Below, piece by piece: positions 53,166 to 64,000 of a stretch of DNA of 64,000 bases. Source of the DNA: Pseudonocardia kujensis (lineage in GTDB: Bacteria > Actinomycetota > Actinomycetes > Mycobacteriales > Pseudonocardiaceae). Positions within the stretch are counted from its first letter, which is position 1. Each line of letters opens with the position of its first letter. The position numbers were made by a program, and so were the translations under genes. The notes beneath the pieces are model-generated. The model was not told the origin of the DNA, did not search any database, and saw nothing but the letters and a program-made list of their open reading frames with translations. Location of the stretch: NCBI RefSeq assembly GCF_021283305.1, contig NZ_JAJSOK010000010.1, positions 95,043 to 159,042 of the forward strand, in the 5' to 3' direction.

Positions 53166-55636
53166 CAGTCACCGAGCAGCCATCCGTCACCACCCGCTAC
53201 GTCGGCACGGAGGTCCGCTCCCGCAACGGTGCCCGATTCGTCCGTGGCGCCGGCCGCTACGTCGACGACATCCACCTGCCCCGCGAGGCGACCCTGGTCG
53301 TCCTGCGCAGCCCGCACGCGCACGCCCGGATCGTCTCGATCGACACCACCGCGGCGAAGGCCCTGGACGGCGTGTACGCGGTCGCCACCGGCGCCGAGCT
53401 GTTCGACGAGATCGGCCCGCAGCAGTACCTGTGGGACCTACCTGGGCAGAAGACCGGGCACGGTCGTCCCGTGACCGTGCATAAGGTCCGGCACGTGGGC
53501 GAGCCGGTCGCCGTGGTCGTCGCGCGGGACCAGTACGTCGCCGAGGACGCCCGGGACCTGGTCGAGGTCGTCTACGAGCCACTGCCCCCGGTGTCCACGG
53601 TGGATGATGCATTGGCCCCCGGTGGGCCGCTGCTGCACGAGGAGTGGGGCGACAACATTCAGGTCACCGCGGCCTGGCCGGTGTCGATCCCCGGACTGGC
53701 CGAACCGCCGGACGCCGGTGCCGCGCTCGAGACCGCGCACACCGTGGTCCGCGAGACATTCACCAGCGCCCGGATCCTCGCGAACTCGATGGAGACCCGC
53801 GGGGTGGTCTGCGACTACGACCCGTCCGGGCCGAGCCTGACCGTGTACACCTCCACCCAGTCCCCGCACCAGATCCGGGAGGGCGTCGCAGCGATGCTGG
53901 GACTCTCCGAGCATCGGATCCGGGTAGTCGCCCCGGACGTCGGCGGCGCGTTCGGGATGAAGGCTGTGCTCTACCCGGAGGAGGTATTGGTTCCGTACTT
54001 CGCGCTGAAGCTGCGCCGCCCGGTGCGGTTCGCCGAGCAGCGTGACGAGGCCTTCGTCGCCTCGACCCCGTCACGGGACCAGCGGATGGACCTCGAGGTC
54101 GGGTTCGACGCCGACGGACGAATCGTCGGCCTGCGTGCGCGTTACCTGATCGATCTGGGTAGCGCTCCGTCGACCTGCGGGGCGGGAACCGGGTGGGCCA
54201 CCGGCGCGCTGCTGGGCGGGCCGTACACGGTGCCCGCGGTGGACATTGTGGCAACTGCAGTGGTCACCAACAAGACCCCGCTGGGCGCCTACCGCGGGTT
54301 CGGGCAGCCCGAGGCAAACTTTCCCATGGAGCGGCTGCTCGACATCGCCGCACCCCGGCTCGGCCTGGACCCGGTCGAGCTGCGGCGGCGCAACCTCGTT
54401 CCGCCCGACGCCTTCCCCTACACCACGGCAACTGGTCAGCTGCTCGACTCTGGCGACTACCCCGGGATGCTCGCGGCGGCGCTGGAGCGCCCGGCCTACC
54501 GGCAGATGTTGCGCGAGCGGGACGAGGCCCGCGCAGCCGGCCGGCACGTCGGGATCGGTGTCGCCTTCTTCAACGAGTGCACCAACTTCGGCCCCTCCGG
54601 AGTGTTCCCGCTGATCGGCATCACCACCGGGGGCTGGGACGCCACCTCCGTCAACGTCGAACCGGACGGGACGATCCGCGTGGTCAGCAGCCAGACCCCG
54701 ATGGGCCAGGGTATCGAGACGGCCTTCGCCCAGCTCGCTGCCGACCAGTTCGGCGTGCCGATGGACGACGTCGTGGTCCGCTTCGGCGACACCGACTCCA
54801 GCCACTACACCGCCTACGCCAGCGGGGCCAGCCGGGCCGCCGGGATCGGCGGGTCGTCACTGATGGTCGCCTCCGGCAAGGTCCTCGACAAGATGCGCCG
54901 GATCGCCGCGCACCTGCTTGAGGCCGATCCGGACGACGTCGAGCACGTCGGCGGGGAGTTCCGGGTCCGCGGCGCGGGCGTCCCCGGCGTGACCCACGCG
55001 ACGATCGCGGCTGCCGCCTATCAGGGTGGCAACCTGCCCGAGGGGGTGGAACCCGGCTTGGAGGCCCTCGGCGCGTTCGACCCGCAGGCGCTGGCGTTCT
55101 CCTACGGCGTCGTCGTCGCCCTGGTCGAGTGCGACGAGGACACCGGGCAGACTCGGGTCCGCCGGATGATCTTTGGACACGACTGCGGAAACCAGCTCAA
55201 CCCCCGGATCGTGAACGCCCAGATCGTCGGCGGCGCACTGCAGGGTCAGGGGGCCGCCCTCAACGAGGAGCTCACCTACGACGAGCACGGCAGGCCGGAG
55301 GCGGTCAATTTCAAGGACTACCTGATGCCGCTGGCCACCGAGATCCCCGAGCTGGACCTGTTCCACACCGTCACTCCCACACCGTTCGCGCTGAACGGGG
55401 CAAAGGGGGTCGGCGAGAGCGGCGTGATCGCCGCACCGGCCGCGATTGTGAACGCAGTGCAGGACGCCCTGCCCGCTGGCGCCGCACCGTTGACCACGAT
55501 CCCGGTGCTGCCCGAGCGGCTGCTGCAGGCGTTCGACGGCCGCGACCGATTCCACGACGACCGGCAGAGCGTGGATCCGGGGCCGCCGAGGCCTCAGATG
55601 AAGGAGAGCCCATGTCCGAGCTCGTCCTCGCACTGA
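53162..55636 (+). CDS. coxL: Molybdopterin-binding catalytic subunit, form II CoxL-like hydroxylase
   Basis: An 824-aa catalytic subunit. N-terminal FVRGAGRYVDDIHLPREATL, GEPVAVVVARDQYVAEDARD and VAPDVGGAFGMKAVLYPEEV are family hallmarks. The active-site loop is LGAYRGFGQPEANFPMERLL, not the CSFR loop of form I CO dehydrogenase, so CO oxidation is unlikely. The catalytic Glu region is KGVGESGVIAAPAAIVNAVQ. QTPMGQGIETAFAQLAADQFG contacts the cofactor. It should hydroxylate a carbon, probably in an N-heterocycle or aldehyde; the substrate is unknown. It overlaps the following ORF by 25 bases. Confidence 0.93.
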   Translation: MTVTEQPSVTTRYVGTEVRSRNGARFVRGAGRYVDDIHLPREATLVVLRSPHAHARIVSIDTTAAKALDGVYAVATGAELFDEIGPQQYLWDLPGQKTGHGRPVTVHKVRHVGEPVAVVVARDQYVAEDARDLVEVVYEPLPPVSTVDDALAPGGPLLHEEWGDNIQVTAAWPVSIPGLAEPPDAGAALETAHTVVRETFTSARILANSMETRGVVCDYDPSGPSLTVYTSTQSPHQIREGVAAMLGLSEHRIRVVAPDVGGAFGMKAVLYPEEVLVPYFALKLRRPVRFAEQRDEAFVASTPSRDQRMDLEVGFDADGRIVGLRARYLIDLGSAPSTCGAGTGWATGALLGGPYTVPAVDIVATAVVTNKTPLGAYRGFGQPEANFPMERLLDIAAPRLGLDPVELRRRNLVPPDAFPYTTATGQLLDSGDYPGMLAAALERPAYRQMLRERDEARAAGRHVGIGVAFFNECTNFGPSGVFPLIGITTGGWDATSVNVEPDGTIRVVSSQTPMGQGIETAFAQLAADQFGVPMDDVVVRFGDTDSSHYTAYASGASRAAGIGGSSLMVASGKVLDKMRRIAAHLLEADPDDVEHVGGEFRVRGAGVPGVTHATIAAAAYQGGNLPEGVEPGLEALGAFDPQALAFSYGVVVALVECDEDTGQTRVRRMIFGHDCGNQLNPRIVNAQIVGGALQGQGAALNEELTYDEHGRPEAVNFKDYLMPLATEIPELDLFHTVTPTPFALNGAKGVGESGVIAAPAAIVNAVQDALPAGAAPLTTIPVLPERLLQAFDGRDRFHDDRQSVDPGPPRPQMKESPCPSSSSH

Positions 55637-55838
55637 CCACGCTGCACTCTGCGGATTGGACGAGCGGTACCAGGCACGGTCGCGGGAGGTCGACGGGGCG
55701 ACCGCGGCTCGGACGCCCGGCGTCGTCGACGGCGAGCTCTACCGGCGCTCGGTGCGCGAGGTACGGGCGAGCTTTCCCGCGGGGTTCCACAGCTACGTCT
55801 CCTCAGCCGTGTCGGCGCGGGCGATCCCGATCACCTGA
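55612..55838 (+). pseudogene. Frameshifted small ORF after the hydroxylase genes
   Basis: ATG 55612 with AAGGAG seven bases upstream opens MSELVLALTTLHSAD. The coding-like sequence then continues in another frame as LDERYQARSREVDGATAART, PGVVDGELYRRSVREVRASF and ends ARAIPIT at 55838 (a TTG at 55656 could also start it, 60 aa). The strong ribosome site followed by a shift suggests a damaged gene of about 75 codons, or two tiny ORFs. No family was recognised. Confidence 0.45.
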
Positions 55839-55895
55839 TCCGCGGGCCGACCGCGCACGGTACGCACCTGCGGACCTGGAGAAAGGACGGAAACC

Positions 55896-56900
55896 GTGCC
55901 GATCACGGTGGGATACAAGGCGTCGGCCGAGCAGTTCGGCCCCCGCGAGCTCGTGGAGCTGGCTGTGCTGGCCGAGGAGCGCGGGATGGACTCGGTGCTG
56001 GTCAGCGATCATTACCAGCCCTGGCGGCACGCCGGCGGACACGCGCCGTTCTCGATGTCCTGGATGGGCGCGGTCGGTGAGCGGACCTCCCGCGTAGTGC
56101 TCGGCACTAGCGTACTGACCGCGACCTTCCGCTACCACCCGGCGGTGGTGGCGCAGGCGTTCGGCACCCTCGGCGCGCTCCACCCGGGGCGAGTGCTGCT
56201 CGGCGTCGGCACCGGGGAGGCGCTCAACGAGGTTGCCGTCGCCCGCTTGGAGTGGCCGGAGTTCCGCGAGCGGTTCGCCCGGATGCGCGAGGCGATCGAG
56301 CTGATCCGCCGGCTGTGGACCGAGGAACGGGTGACCTTCGACGGTGAGTACTACCGGACCGACAACGCCACTGTCTACGACCGCCCCGAGCACCCGGTGC
56401 CGATCTACGTCGCAGCCGGCGGACCGGTGGTGGCGAAGTACGTGGGCCGGGCCGCGGACGGGTTCATCTGTACCAGCGGCAAGGGCATGGAGCTCTACAC
56501 CGGCAGGCTCCAGCCAGCCGTGGACGCCGGGGCCGAGGCCGCCGGCCGCCGTTGCTCCGACATCGAGCGGCTGATCGAGATCAAGGTCTCCTACGACCCC
56601 GACCCGGACGCCGCTCGGGACAACACCCGCTTCTGGGCGCCGCTGTCGCTCACCCCGGAGCAGAAGCACGGCATCTCGGACCCGGTCGACATGGAGCGGG
56701 TCGCCGACACGCTGCCGATCGAGCAGGTCGCGAACCGCTGGATCGTCTCGTCCGACCCGGACGAGGTCGTCGAGCTCGTCCGGCCCTACGTCAACGCCGG
56801 TTTCTCGCACCTCGTGCTGCATGCACCAGGACACGACCAGCAGCGGTTCCTGCAGCTGTTCGACAAGGACCTCGCGCCCCGGCTGCGCGGACTGGCCTGA
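55896..56900 (+). CDS. fgd: F420-dependent glucose-6-phosphate dehydrogenase
   Basis: Reduces F420 to F420H2 using glucose-6-phosphate. A 334-aa LLM-fold enzyme that aligns throughout with mycobacterial Fgd1: [38 protein letters not shown] with Asp38, His39 and Trp43, [12 protein letters not shown] with Glu108, and the phosphate pocket Thr193, Lys196 (TSGKG), Lys257 (EQKH) and Arg281 (NRWIV). All catalytic residues known for Fgd1 are present at equivalent positions. GTG 55896, GAAAGGACGG upstream. Its place inside a catabolic operon suggests it supplies F420H2 to the neighbouring LLM reductase. Confidence 0.95.
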   Translation: MPITVGYKASAEQFGPRELVELAVLAEERGMDSVLVSDHYQPWRHAGGHAPFSMSWMGAVGERTSRVVLGTSVLTATFRYHPAVVAQAFGTLGALHPGRVLLGVGTGEALNEVAVARLEWPEFRERFARMREAIELIRRLWTEERVTFDGEYYRTDNATVYDRPEHPVPIYVAAGGPVVAKYVGRAADGFICTSGKGMELYTGRLQPAVDAGAEAAGRRCSDIERLIEIKVSYDPDPDAARDNTRFWAPLSLTPEQKHGISDPVDMERVADTLPIEQVANRWIVSSDPDEVVELVRPYVNAGFSHLVLHAPGHDQQRFLQLFDKDLAPRLRGLA

Positions 56901-56931
56901 CCTTCCCCACACGTCTATCGAGGTGACGATC

Positions 56932-57930
56932 ATGACCAATCGGATCGGCCTGCTGCTGGGCAGCACCACTCCACCTGAGGACATCGCCCGGCTCGCCCGC
57001 GAGGTCGAGGACAACGGATTTGGCGAACTCTGGATCCCGGAAGACTACTTCTTCCTCGGCGGAATCGCCGCGTCGGCGATCGCGCTCGGTGCGACCGAAC
57101 GGATCCCGGTCGGAATCGCGGTAGTCTCCTCCATGGTGCGCCACCCGGCGCTGCTGGCCATGGAGACCGCGACCTTGGCCCGCGCCTACCCGGGACGGTT
57201 CAAGCCCGGCATCGGGCACGGCGTCCCAGCCTGGACCGCGCAGATGGGCCTGACCGTGAAGTCCCCGATGAGCGCGCTGCGGGAGAACCTGGTCGGCGTC
57301 GCCGCGCTGCTGGCGGGGGAGAAGATCGACGACGACGGCCGGGTGCACACCTTCAACGAGGTCGCCCTGACCCACCCGCCGGCCGACCGTGTGCCGCTCT
57401 ACACGGGGGTGCTCGGCGACAAGGGCATCGCGCTCACCGGCGAGCTGGCCGACGGAATCGTGGTCAGCGTCCTGGCCACCCCGGACTATGTCCGCGCTAC
57501 CCGGGAGAAGCTCGACACGGCCGCCGCGGCGGCCGCTCGCAGCGAGCGCCCCGAGCAGGTCGTGCTGACGGCGATGAATCTGACCCGCGACCCGAGCGCC
57601 GCCGCGTCGGTGCGCGAGCAAATCAAGCCGGTGCTCGCCTTCTACATCGCCGCGACCGGGCCGTGCCCGCTCTTCGCCTCGATCGGCGCCAACGAGCCCA
57701 TCGCCGACATGCTCTCCCGCGGCGGCGCCGAGCTGGTCGCCGCCGAGATGCCCGACGACTGGGTGGACCACTTCTCCGTCACTGGCGGCCCGGACGAGGC
57801 GCGGGCCGGGATCCAACGGTTCCTCGACGCGGGCGCGGACAAGGTCGTCGTCGTCCCGGTCGTCGCCGACAACGCCGAGGAGACCCTGGCCGCGGTCTGC
57901 GGCCTGATCCACGACTTCACCACCGCCTGA
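56932..57930 (+). CDS. LLM-class F420-dependent oxidoreductase
   Basis: A 332-aa luciferase-like barrel of the Mer/F420-reductase subgroup: RIGLLLGSTTPPEDIARLAR, FGELWIPEDYFFLGGIAASA and PVGIAVVSSMVRHPALLAME, with GRFKPGIGHGVPAWTAQMGL further on. It lies 31 bases after fgd and presumably uses the F420H2 made by it. It may reduce an unsaturated or nitro intermediate downstream of hydroxylation. ATG 56932 behind GAGGTGACG. Cofactor choice is inferred from operon and sequence style. Confidence 0.9.
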   Translation: MTNRIGLLLGSTTPPEDIARLAREVEDNGFGELWIPEDYFFLGGIAASAIALGATERIPVGIAVVSSMVRHPALLAMETATLARAYPGRFKPGIGHGVPAWTAQMGLTVKSPMSALRENLVGVAALLAGEKIDDDGRVHTFNEVALTHPPADRVPLYTGVLGDKGIALTGELADGIVVSVLATPDYVRATREKLDTAAAAAARSERPEQVVLTAMNLTRDPSAAASVREQIKPVLAFYIAATGPCPLFASIGANEPIADMLSRGGAELVAAEMPDDWVDHFSVTGGPDEARAGIQRFLDAGADKVVVVPVVADNAEETLAAVCGLIHDFTTA

Positions 57931-57961
57931 TCCCGCCCCGAAAACCCCGAGGAGAACGATC

Positions 57962-58423
57962 ATGACCGACCACGATAAGGACCTGGCCGCAATCCGCGAG
58001 CTCCACGACGGCTGGTTCGCTGCCAACGTGGGCCTCGACGCCGACACCTTGCCGCGGTTCTTCCCGTCCGGCAACGCCTACCTGCAGTTCAACCTCAACG
58101 GCTTCGTCTACAACGGCCTCGCGGAGAAGGTGAAGCTCTGGCGCAACCTGTCGTCGGTCGGGGTGGACATCGTCCGCATCGAGGACACGAGCACGCCGGT
58201 GATCCAGGTGTTCGGCGACGTCGCGCTGCTCACCTCGGAGGGCGAGGCCGAGCTCGTGCTGCCCAGCCCGACCGGCAAGCTGGAGAGCTCCGGGGCCACG
58301 AGGTTCCGCAACACCGAGTTCTATCGGCGCGACGACGGTGCCGGAAACCCGGACTGGCGGATCTGGCACATGCACGTCAGCGAGGGCGCGCCCGAGGGGC
58401 AGCTCAAGTACGGGACGGAGTGA
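57962..58423 (+). CDS. NTF2-fold (SnoaL-like) protein
   Basis: A 153-aa cone-shaped fold protein: KDLAAIRELHDGWFAANVGL at the first helix, FFPSGNAYLQFNLNGFVYNG, and the C-terminal strands ALLTSEGEAELVLPSP plus RDDGAGNPDWRIWHMHVSEG. Such proteins are isomerases, dehydratases or accessory binders. It lies 31 bases after the LLM gene with GAGGAG before ATG 57962 and is followed by the hydrolase after seven bases. A role on the same substrate is inferred. Confidence 0.87.
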   Translation: MTDHDKDLAAIRELHDGWFAANVGLDADTLPRFFPSGNAYLQFNLNGFVYNGLAEKVKLWRNLSSVGVDIVRIEDTSTPVIQVFGDVALLTSEGEAELVLPSPTGKLESSGATRFRNTEFYRRDDGAGNPDWRIWHMHVSEGAPEGQLKYGTE

Positions 58424-58430
58424 GGACGCC

Positions 58431-59255
58431 GTGGCCACGCAGCATCCGGCGACCCGCACCGTCGCCGGCCCGGCAGGGCCGCTGTCCGTGACCGTGACCG
58501 GAGAACCGGCGGTCGAGGGCACGGTCGTCCTGGTGCATCCGATCAACTCCGCCGCGCTGGTGTGGGAGTACGTCTCCGCGGCCCTCGACCGCCCGACCGT
58601 GGCGCTCGACTTGCGTGGGCACGGCGCCTCCACCACCGACGGCCCCTTCACCGTTGAGGAGGGCTACGTCCCGGACGTGCTCGCCGTCCTTGACGCACTC
58701 GGTCTGCAGCGGGTGCACCTGGCCGGCGGCTCACTGGGCGGCTCGATCTCCCTCGCTCTGGCCGCGCTACACCCGGACCGGGTGCTCAGCGTAGCGACGT
58801 TCGGCTCCACGCTAGGCGTCGATGCTCCGGCAGACGCGATCATGGCGATGGTGACTGAGCTGGAGGCGAAGGGCACCGCCCGCTACTTCGCCGACCTGGT
58901 GCCCGACATCGTCGGTGCCCGCCACCGCGACGAACCGCGGGTGGTCGACGGGATGCGATCGGCGGTCGGACACCGCTCAGGGCCGCTCGTGGGCGCCATC
59001 CTGCACGGCGCCTTCACCGCCGACATCCGACATCTGACCGCGCGGGTGCAGGTTCCGGTGCTGGCTGCCACCGGCACCGAGGACCCGACCTGCCCGCCGG
59101 CGATGACCGAGGAGATCGCGGCGGCGACTCGCACCGAGCCGGTGTTCCTCGACGGCCTCGGGCACCTCCCCATGCTGGAGGATCCCGTCCGGGTCGCCGA
59201 GCTGATCACCGCGCACGTCGCTCTCGCGGAGGCCGGGACGGGCGCGGTGCGATGA
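58431..59255 (+). CDS. Alpha/beta hydrolase
   Basis: A 274-aa hydrolase of the 3-oxoadipate-enol-lactonase/ring-opening type. The oxyanion strand is VVLVHPINSAALVWEYVSAA, nucleophile elbow HLAGGSLGGSISLALAAL (Ser of GxSxG), acid in LAATGTEDPTCP and His in FLDGLGHLPMLEDP, so the triad is complete. VALDLRGHGASTTDG is the typical strand after the oxyanion loop. GTG 58431 behind GAGGA; its stop overlaps the next ATG by four bases. It probably hydrolyses a lactone, lactam or C-C bond in the pathway. Confidence 0.92.
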   Translation: MATQHPATRTVAGPAGPLSVTVTGEPAVEGTVVLVHPINSAALVWEYVSAALDRPTVALDLRGHGASTTDGPFTVEEGYVPDVLAVLDALGLQRVHLAGGSLGGSISLALAALHPDRVLSVATFGSTLGVDAPADAIMAMVTELEAKGTARYFADLVPDIVGARHRDEPRVVDGMRSAVGHRSGPLVGAILHGAFTADIRHLTARVQVPVLAATGTEDPTCPPAMTEEIAAATRTEPVFLDGLGHLPMLEDPVRVAELITAHVALAEAGTGAVR

Positions 59256-60163
59256 CGTACTCGATCGTCGCCCGTGACCCGGACACCGGGCAGCTGGGCA
59301 TCGGAGCCCAGTCGCACTTCTTCGGCGTCGGACGGCTGGTCGGCTGGGCCGAGCCCGGTGTTGGCGCCGTCGCCACCCAAGCGTTCGTCAACGTTGGCTA
59401 TGGGCCCGATACCCTGGAGCTCCTGCGCACCGGGGCGACGGCACAGACAGCGGTGGACACGGTAACCGCCGCCGACGAGCTGTCCGGCTACCGCCAGCTC
59501 GGGGTGGTTGATGCGACCGGGTCGGCCGCGTCCTTTACCGGCGCCGCCTGCGCCCCCGCCGCCGGCGGAATGACCGGGCACGGGGTCGCGGTGCAGGGCA
59601 ACATGCTCGGCTCGCAGCGGGTGTGGCCAGCAATGCTGGAGGCCTACCAGCAGGCCGAGGGCGATCTCGCCGACCGGATCCTGGCCGCTCTGGTCTCGGG
59701 CGAGGAGGCCGGGGGTGACGTGCGCGGCTCCCAGTCGGCGGTGCTGACGGTCGTCTCCGGGAACCGCTCGGACACACCGTGGGCCGAGACCGTGATCGAC
59801 ATCCGGGTGGACGACCATCCCGACCCGGTTGGTGAGCTGGCCCGGCTGCTACCCCGGCAGAGGGCCTTCAACCTGATCGGAGAGGTGATCTTCGCGCCGA
59901 ACCTGACCATAGGTGAGTTCATCAGGGTGGACCCGGAGCTGCTGCACGACAGGCTCACTGGTCTGGCCCAGGCCGGGAAGCTGCTCGGCGCGGACAACCG
60001 GGAGGCCGACTTCTGGCGAGCGCTGCTGCTGGCCCGCAGTGGTGACACGGCGGCGGCCCGGGCGCTGTTCGACGACCTGTTCGCCGCGCGCCCGCAGTTG
60101 CGCGGCTTCCTGGCCGGGATCGCGCCGCTGGGCTTCCTCGACGACGTGCAGGAGTATGTGTGA
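59252..60163 (+). CDS. DUF1028-family Ntn-hydrolase-fold protein
   Basis: A 303-aa protein with the DUF1028 fold of N-terminal nucleophile hydrolases: TYSIVARDPDTGQLGIGAQS, GVGAVATQAFVNVGYGPDTL, AGGMTGHGVAVQGNMLGSQR and GDVRGSQSAVLTVVSGNRSD, all strongly conserved in the family, with Thr2 a possible nucleophile. DUF1028 proteins occur next to M20 peptidases and hydrolases in catabolic operons; their reaction is not established. ATG 59252 overlaps the upstream stop (ATGA), and its own stop overlaps the next gene. Confidence 0.93.
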   Translation: MTYSIVARDPDTGQLGIGAQSHFFGVGRLVGWAEPGVGAVATQAFVNVGYGPDTLELLRTGATAQTAVDTVTAADELSGYRQLGVVDATGSAASFTGAACAPAAGGMTGHGVAVQGNMLGSQRVWPAMLEAYQQAEGDLADRILAALVSGEEAGGDVRGSQSAVLTVVSGNRSDTPWAETVIDIRVDDHPDPVGELARLLPRQRAFNLIGEVIFAPNLTIGEFIRVDPELLHDRLTGLAQAGKLLGADNREADFWRALLLARSGDTAAARALFDDLFAARPQLRGFLAGIAPLGFLDDVQEYV

Positions 60164-61344
60164 CCCGAGCCGACACCGCCCGATCTGACGCGCAGGCCGC
60201 CGCCCGAGCCGCGGTGGACACCCGTCGATGCACCGAACTGGCTGTGGCGATGGTGCAGTGTGACACCCGCAACCCGCCGGGAAACGAAAGCTCGGCCGTC
60301 GGCGTCCTGACCGACGTACTCTGCGGCCTCGGTGCCCGCACCGAAGTGTTCGAACCCGCCCCGGGCCGCATCTCGGTGCTGGGCACGATCGGCGACGGCT
60401 GCCAGCCCGTGCTGCTGATCAACGGCCACGTCGATGTCGTCGCCGTCGAGGAGGCCGACTGGACACTGCCGCCGTTTGGCGGCGTGCTGCGTGACGGGCG
60501 CCTCTACGGCCGGGGCGCCTGTGACATGAAAGGCGGCATCGCAGCCGCCTTGGAGGCGGTGCGGGCCTGCCAGGACGCCGGTGTCGACCTGAGGTGCGAC
60601 CTGGCTTTCCACCTGGTCGCCGATGAGGAGACCGGTGGCCGGTGGGGAACCTCAGCGCTGCTGAAGGCCGGGCGAATCCGGGCCGACGCTGCCATCGTCC
60701 CGGAGCCGAGCGAGCTGGCGGTCGGCGTCGCCGAGCGGGGTGCGCTTCTGGCCGAGGTCACCGTCTCCGGCCGCGCAGCGCACGGCAGCGACCCGGCCGC
60801 CGGGCACTCCGCGATCGCCGACGCGGCCCGGCTGGTGCAGGCCGTGCACCTGGCTGACTTCGGCACAGCGCCCCACCCGTTGCTGGGCAGCCCGACCTGC
60901 AACGTCGGGACGATCTCCGGTGGCACGATGCCGAACATCGTGGCTTCCAGCGCGAAGCTTCGCCTTGACCGGCGGGTGCTGCCCGGCTGCACCGAGCAGC
61001 AGGCCGTTGCGGAGCTGGAGGCGGTGCTGGACCGGGCTGGCACCGACATCGACCGCAGGCTGGAGGTACTCGCCTTCATCGAGGGCTCCGAGGTCGACCC
61101 CGGGCACCCGTTCGTACGGGCGGTGCGTGACGCCACCGACGATGGTGCCGGGCCCGCCCCGGTCCGTGGCCTCCACCTCGGGACTGACGCGCGTTTCCTG
61201 CGTAACCGGCTAGACATCCCGGCGGTGATCTACGGTCCTGGATCCATGACGGTAGCGCACACCGCCGACGAGTACGTGCCGGTGCCGGATCTGACGGTCG
61301 CGGCACGGACCTTCGCCGCGGTATACGCGGGGTACGGCAGGTAG
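60160..61344 (+). CDS. M20-family metallo-amidohydrolase (ArgE/DapE-like)
   Basis: A 394-aa two-zinc hydrolase. Metal-site segments: LLINGHVDVV (first His and Asp), GRGACDMKGGIAAALEAV (bridging Asp), HLVADEETGG (catalytic and ligand Glu) and GVAERGALLAEVTVSGRAAH with the dimer His, plus the final zinc ligand in GPGSMTVAHTADEYVPVPDL. It should remove an acyl or carbamoyl group from an amino-acid-like intermediate. GTG 60160 overlaps the DUF1028 stop by four bases. It ends a tightly overlapping trio. Confidence 0.94.
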   Translation: MTRADTARSDAQAAARAAVDTRRCTELAVAMVQCDTRNPPGNESSAVGVLTDVLCGLGARTEVFEPAPGRISVLGTIGDGCQPVLLINGHVDVVAVEEADWTLPPFGGVLRDGRLYGRGACDMKGGIAAALEAVRACQDAGVDLRCDLAFHLVADEETGGRWGTSALLKAGRIRADAAIVPEPSELAVGVAERGALLAEVTVSGRAAHGSDPAAGHSAIADAARLVQAVHLADFGTAPHPLLGSPTCNVGTISGGTMPNIVASSAKLRLDRRVLPGCTEQQAVAELEAVLDRAGTDIDRRLEVLAFIEGSEVDPGHPFVRAVRDATDDGAGPAPVRGLHLGTDARFLRNRLDIPAVIYGPGSMTVAHTADEYVPVPDLTVAARTFAAVYAGYGR

Positions 61345-61562
61345 CACCGAGCAGAGGCCACGACGCGTGACGTAACAGAACACAGTCGACGACGTCGACG
61401 GCCTGCTCATCGACAATCCGCCCTGAATGCTGACGCACTGACCGAACTGTGCGCCGCGAACAACAGATCCGCGCGGACCTGGACTGCGTCACAGGAAATG
61501 GGAAGCCGATAGTTGCAGTCCACCAACATTGCGCGCGCCCATTTCGCCGAGGAGAACCGATT

Positions 61563-61880
61563 GTGGCTCAGTACGTTTTCTTCCTGACCGACCTGCAGGC
61601 CGGGGCTATCCCCGCGGAGTACGAGAATTGGGTGCGCGAGGTAAACTACCCGACCGCCCGGTCCCTGCCATCGATCGCCTCCTACCAGGTGATTCGAATC
61701 GATGGCGGACTGCCCGAAACGCCTGCGATCACAGGCAGCTACCTGGAGGTCATCGAAGTCTCCGACGTCGACGCCTACCAGCAGGACGTAGCGAACCTAC
61801 CCGGACGAGAACAGTTCATGCAGCAGATCGGCACCTTCTTTGCGAACACTGTTGCCGGTTACGGCACGGCCGTCGAATAA
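61563..61880 (+). CDS. RedY/HapK-like protein
   Basis: A 105-aa protein of the RedY family (HapK-like): QYVFFLTDLQAGAIPAEYEN, YPTARSLPSIASYQVIRIDG, YLEVIEVSDVDAYQQDVANL. In prodiginine pathways RedY-like proteins assist condensation; in catabolic operons the role is unknown, possibly binding an aromatic or polar intermediate. GTG 61563 with GAGGAG nine bases upstream. It lies 52 bases before the Old Yellow Enzyme-like gene. Confidence 0.82.
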   Translation: MAQYVFFLTDLQAGAIPAEYENWVREVNYPTARSLPSIASYQVIRIDGGLPETPAITGSYLEVIEVSDVDAYQQDVANLPGREQFMQQIGTFFANTVAGYGTAVE

Positions 61881-61916
61881 CAGATCGGCTCACGCCGCAA
61901 CAATATCTCTGCTTAG

Positions 61917-63871
<1,955 letters not shown>

Positions 63872-64000
63872 TAGGAGACTGCTGAAAAGCTCGGGTGTCG
63901 GACCGCCAGTCGATCTCGGGCCGCTGGGACGATGCCCGTGTGCAGGGTCGGTCTGATCCGCAGCGTGAGCTGCTCGATGTCGAGTCCGTGGCCGGGCATC
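63872..64000 (+). mobile_element. Left end of an IS1182-family insertion sequence (continues beyond window)
   Basis: From 63940 (GTG) the frame reads QGRSDPQRELLDVESVAGH, the characteristic N-terminus of IS1182-type transposases. Sequence GGAGACTGCTGAAAAGC (63874-63890) lies where a terminal inverted repeat would be, directly at the point where the reductase gene loses homology. Only about 130 bases of the element are inside the window. Confidence 0.75.

Noticed and set aside
53162..55636. Form I CO dehydrogenase
   Set aside because: The active-site loop is AYRGFGQ rather than the AYxCSFR of CO-oxidising CoxL.

Overview
The window is very high-GC DNA with frequent GTG starts, four-base start/stop overlaps, an F420-dependent dehydrogenase (Fgd), a MurT/GatD pair, LLM-class flavin enzymes and S-box riboswitches. 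Together these point to an actinobacterium, most plausibly in the Pseudonocardiaceae. The genus is inferred from gene content, not proven.

Layout. 1-3206 (minus): a PaoABC/YagTSR-type molybdenum hydroxylase, large subunit cut by the window edge. 3207-7043: a small membrane protein, a thioredoxin-fold protein whose SCINC motif reads SCINW, and a collagen-like protein with 62 unbroken Gly-X-Y triplets. 7157-16605: a sulfur-scavenging region. A minus-strand operon (GNAT, ABC permease, ATPase, lipoprotein, two LLM monooxygenases) lies behind an S-box (SAM) riboswitch and a Cys-containing leader peptide. A second S-box copy precedes another LLM gene, and a second leader of the same type precedes a small unknown gene. 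16700-24728: a STAS protein and kdpFABC with kdpD but no kdpE. 24751-35564: methyltransferase, cold-shock protein, MprF-like protein, class A PBP with PASTA, a serine-hydrolase-fold protein, MurT/GatD and a His/Ser/Tyr-repeat micro-protein.

35873-51740 is an accessory, partly degenerate island. It holds a reductase-like gene, SRPBCC genes, a RHH/Doc toxin-antitoxin pair, two paralogous FAD amine oxidases with a near-identical promoter/operator, a TetR gene carrying the same core motif, an APC permease, a ruined branched-chain ketoacid dehydrogenase operon around an intact leucine dehydrogenase, and stacked remnants of IS630, IS3 and IS4-type elements and a group II intron.

51787-63871 (plus) is a tight catabolic operon: CoxM/CoxS/CoxL-type molybdenum hydroxylase, a frameshifted small ORF, Fgd, an F420-type LLM enzyme, an NTF2-fold protein, an alpha/beta hydrolase, a DUF1028 Ntn hydrolase, an M20 amidohydrolase, a RedY-like protein and an Old Yellow Enzyme/trimethylamine-dehydrogenase-like reductase. 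The last is broken by an amber codon and a C8 frameshift and is cut by an incoming IS1182-type element at the right edge. The operon looks like a pathway that hydroxylates, reduces with F420H2 and hydrolyses an unknown, probably nitrogen-containing substrate, with its own Fgd recycling F420H2. This and the double SAM/Cys control of the sulfur operon are the two most interesting systems here.
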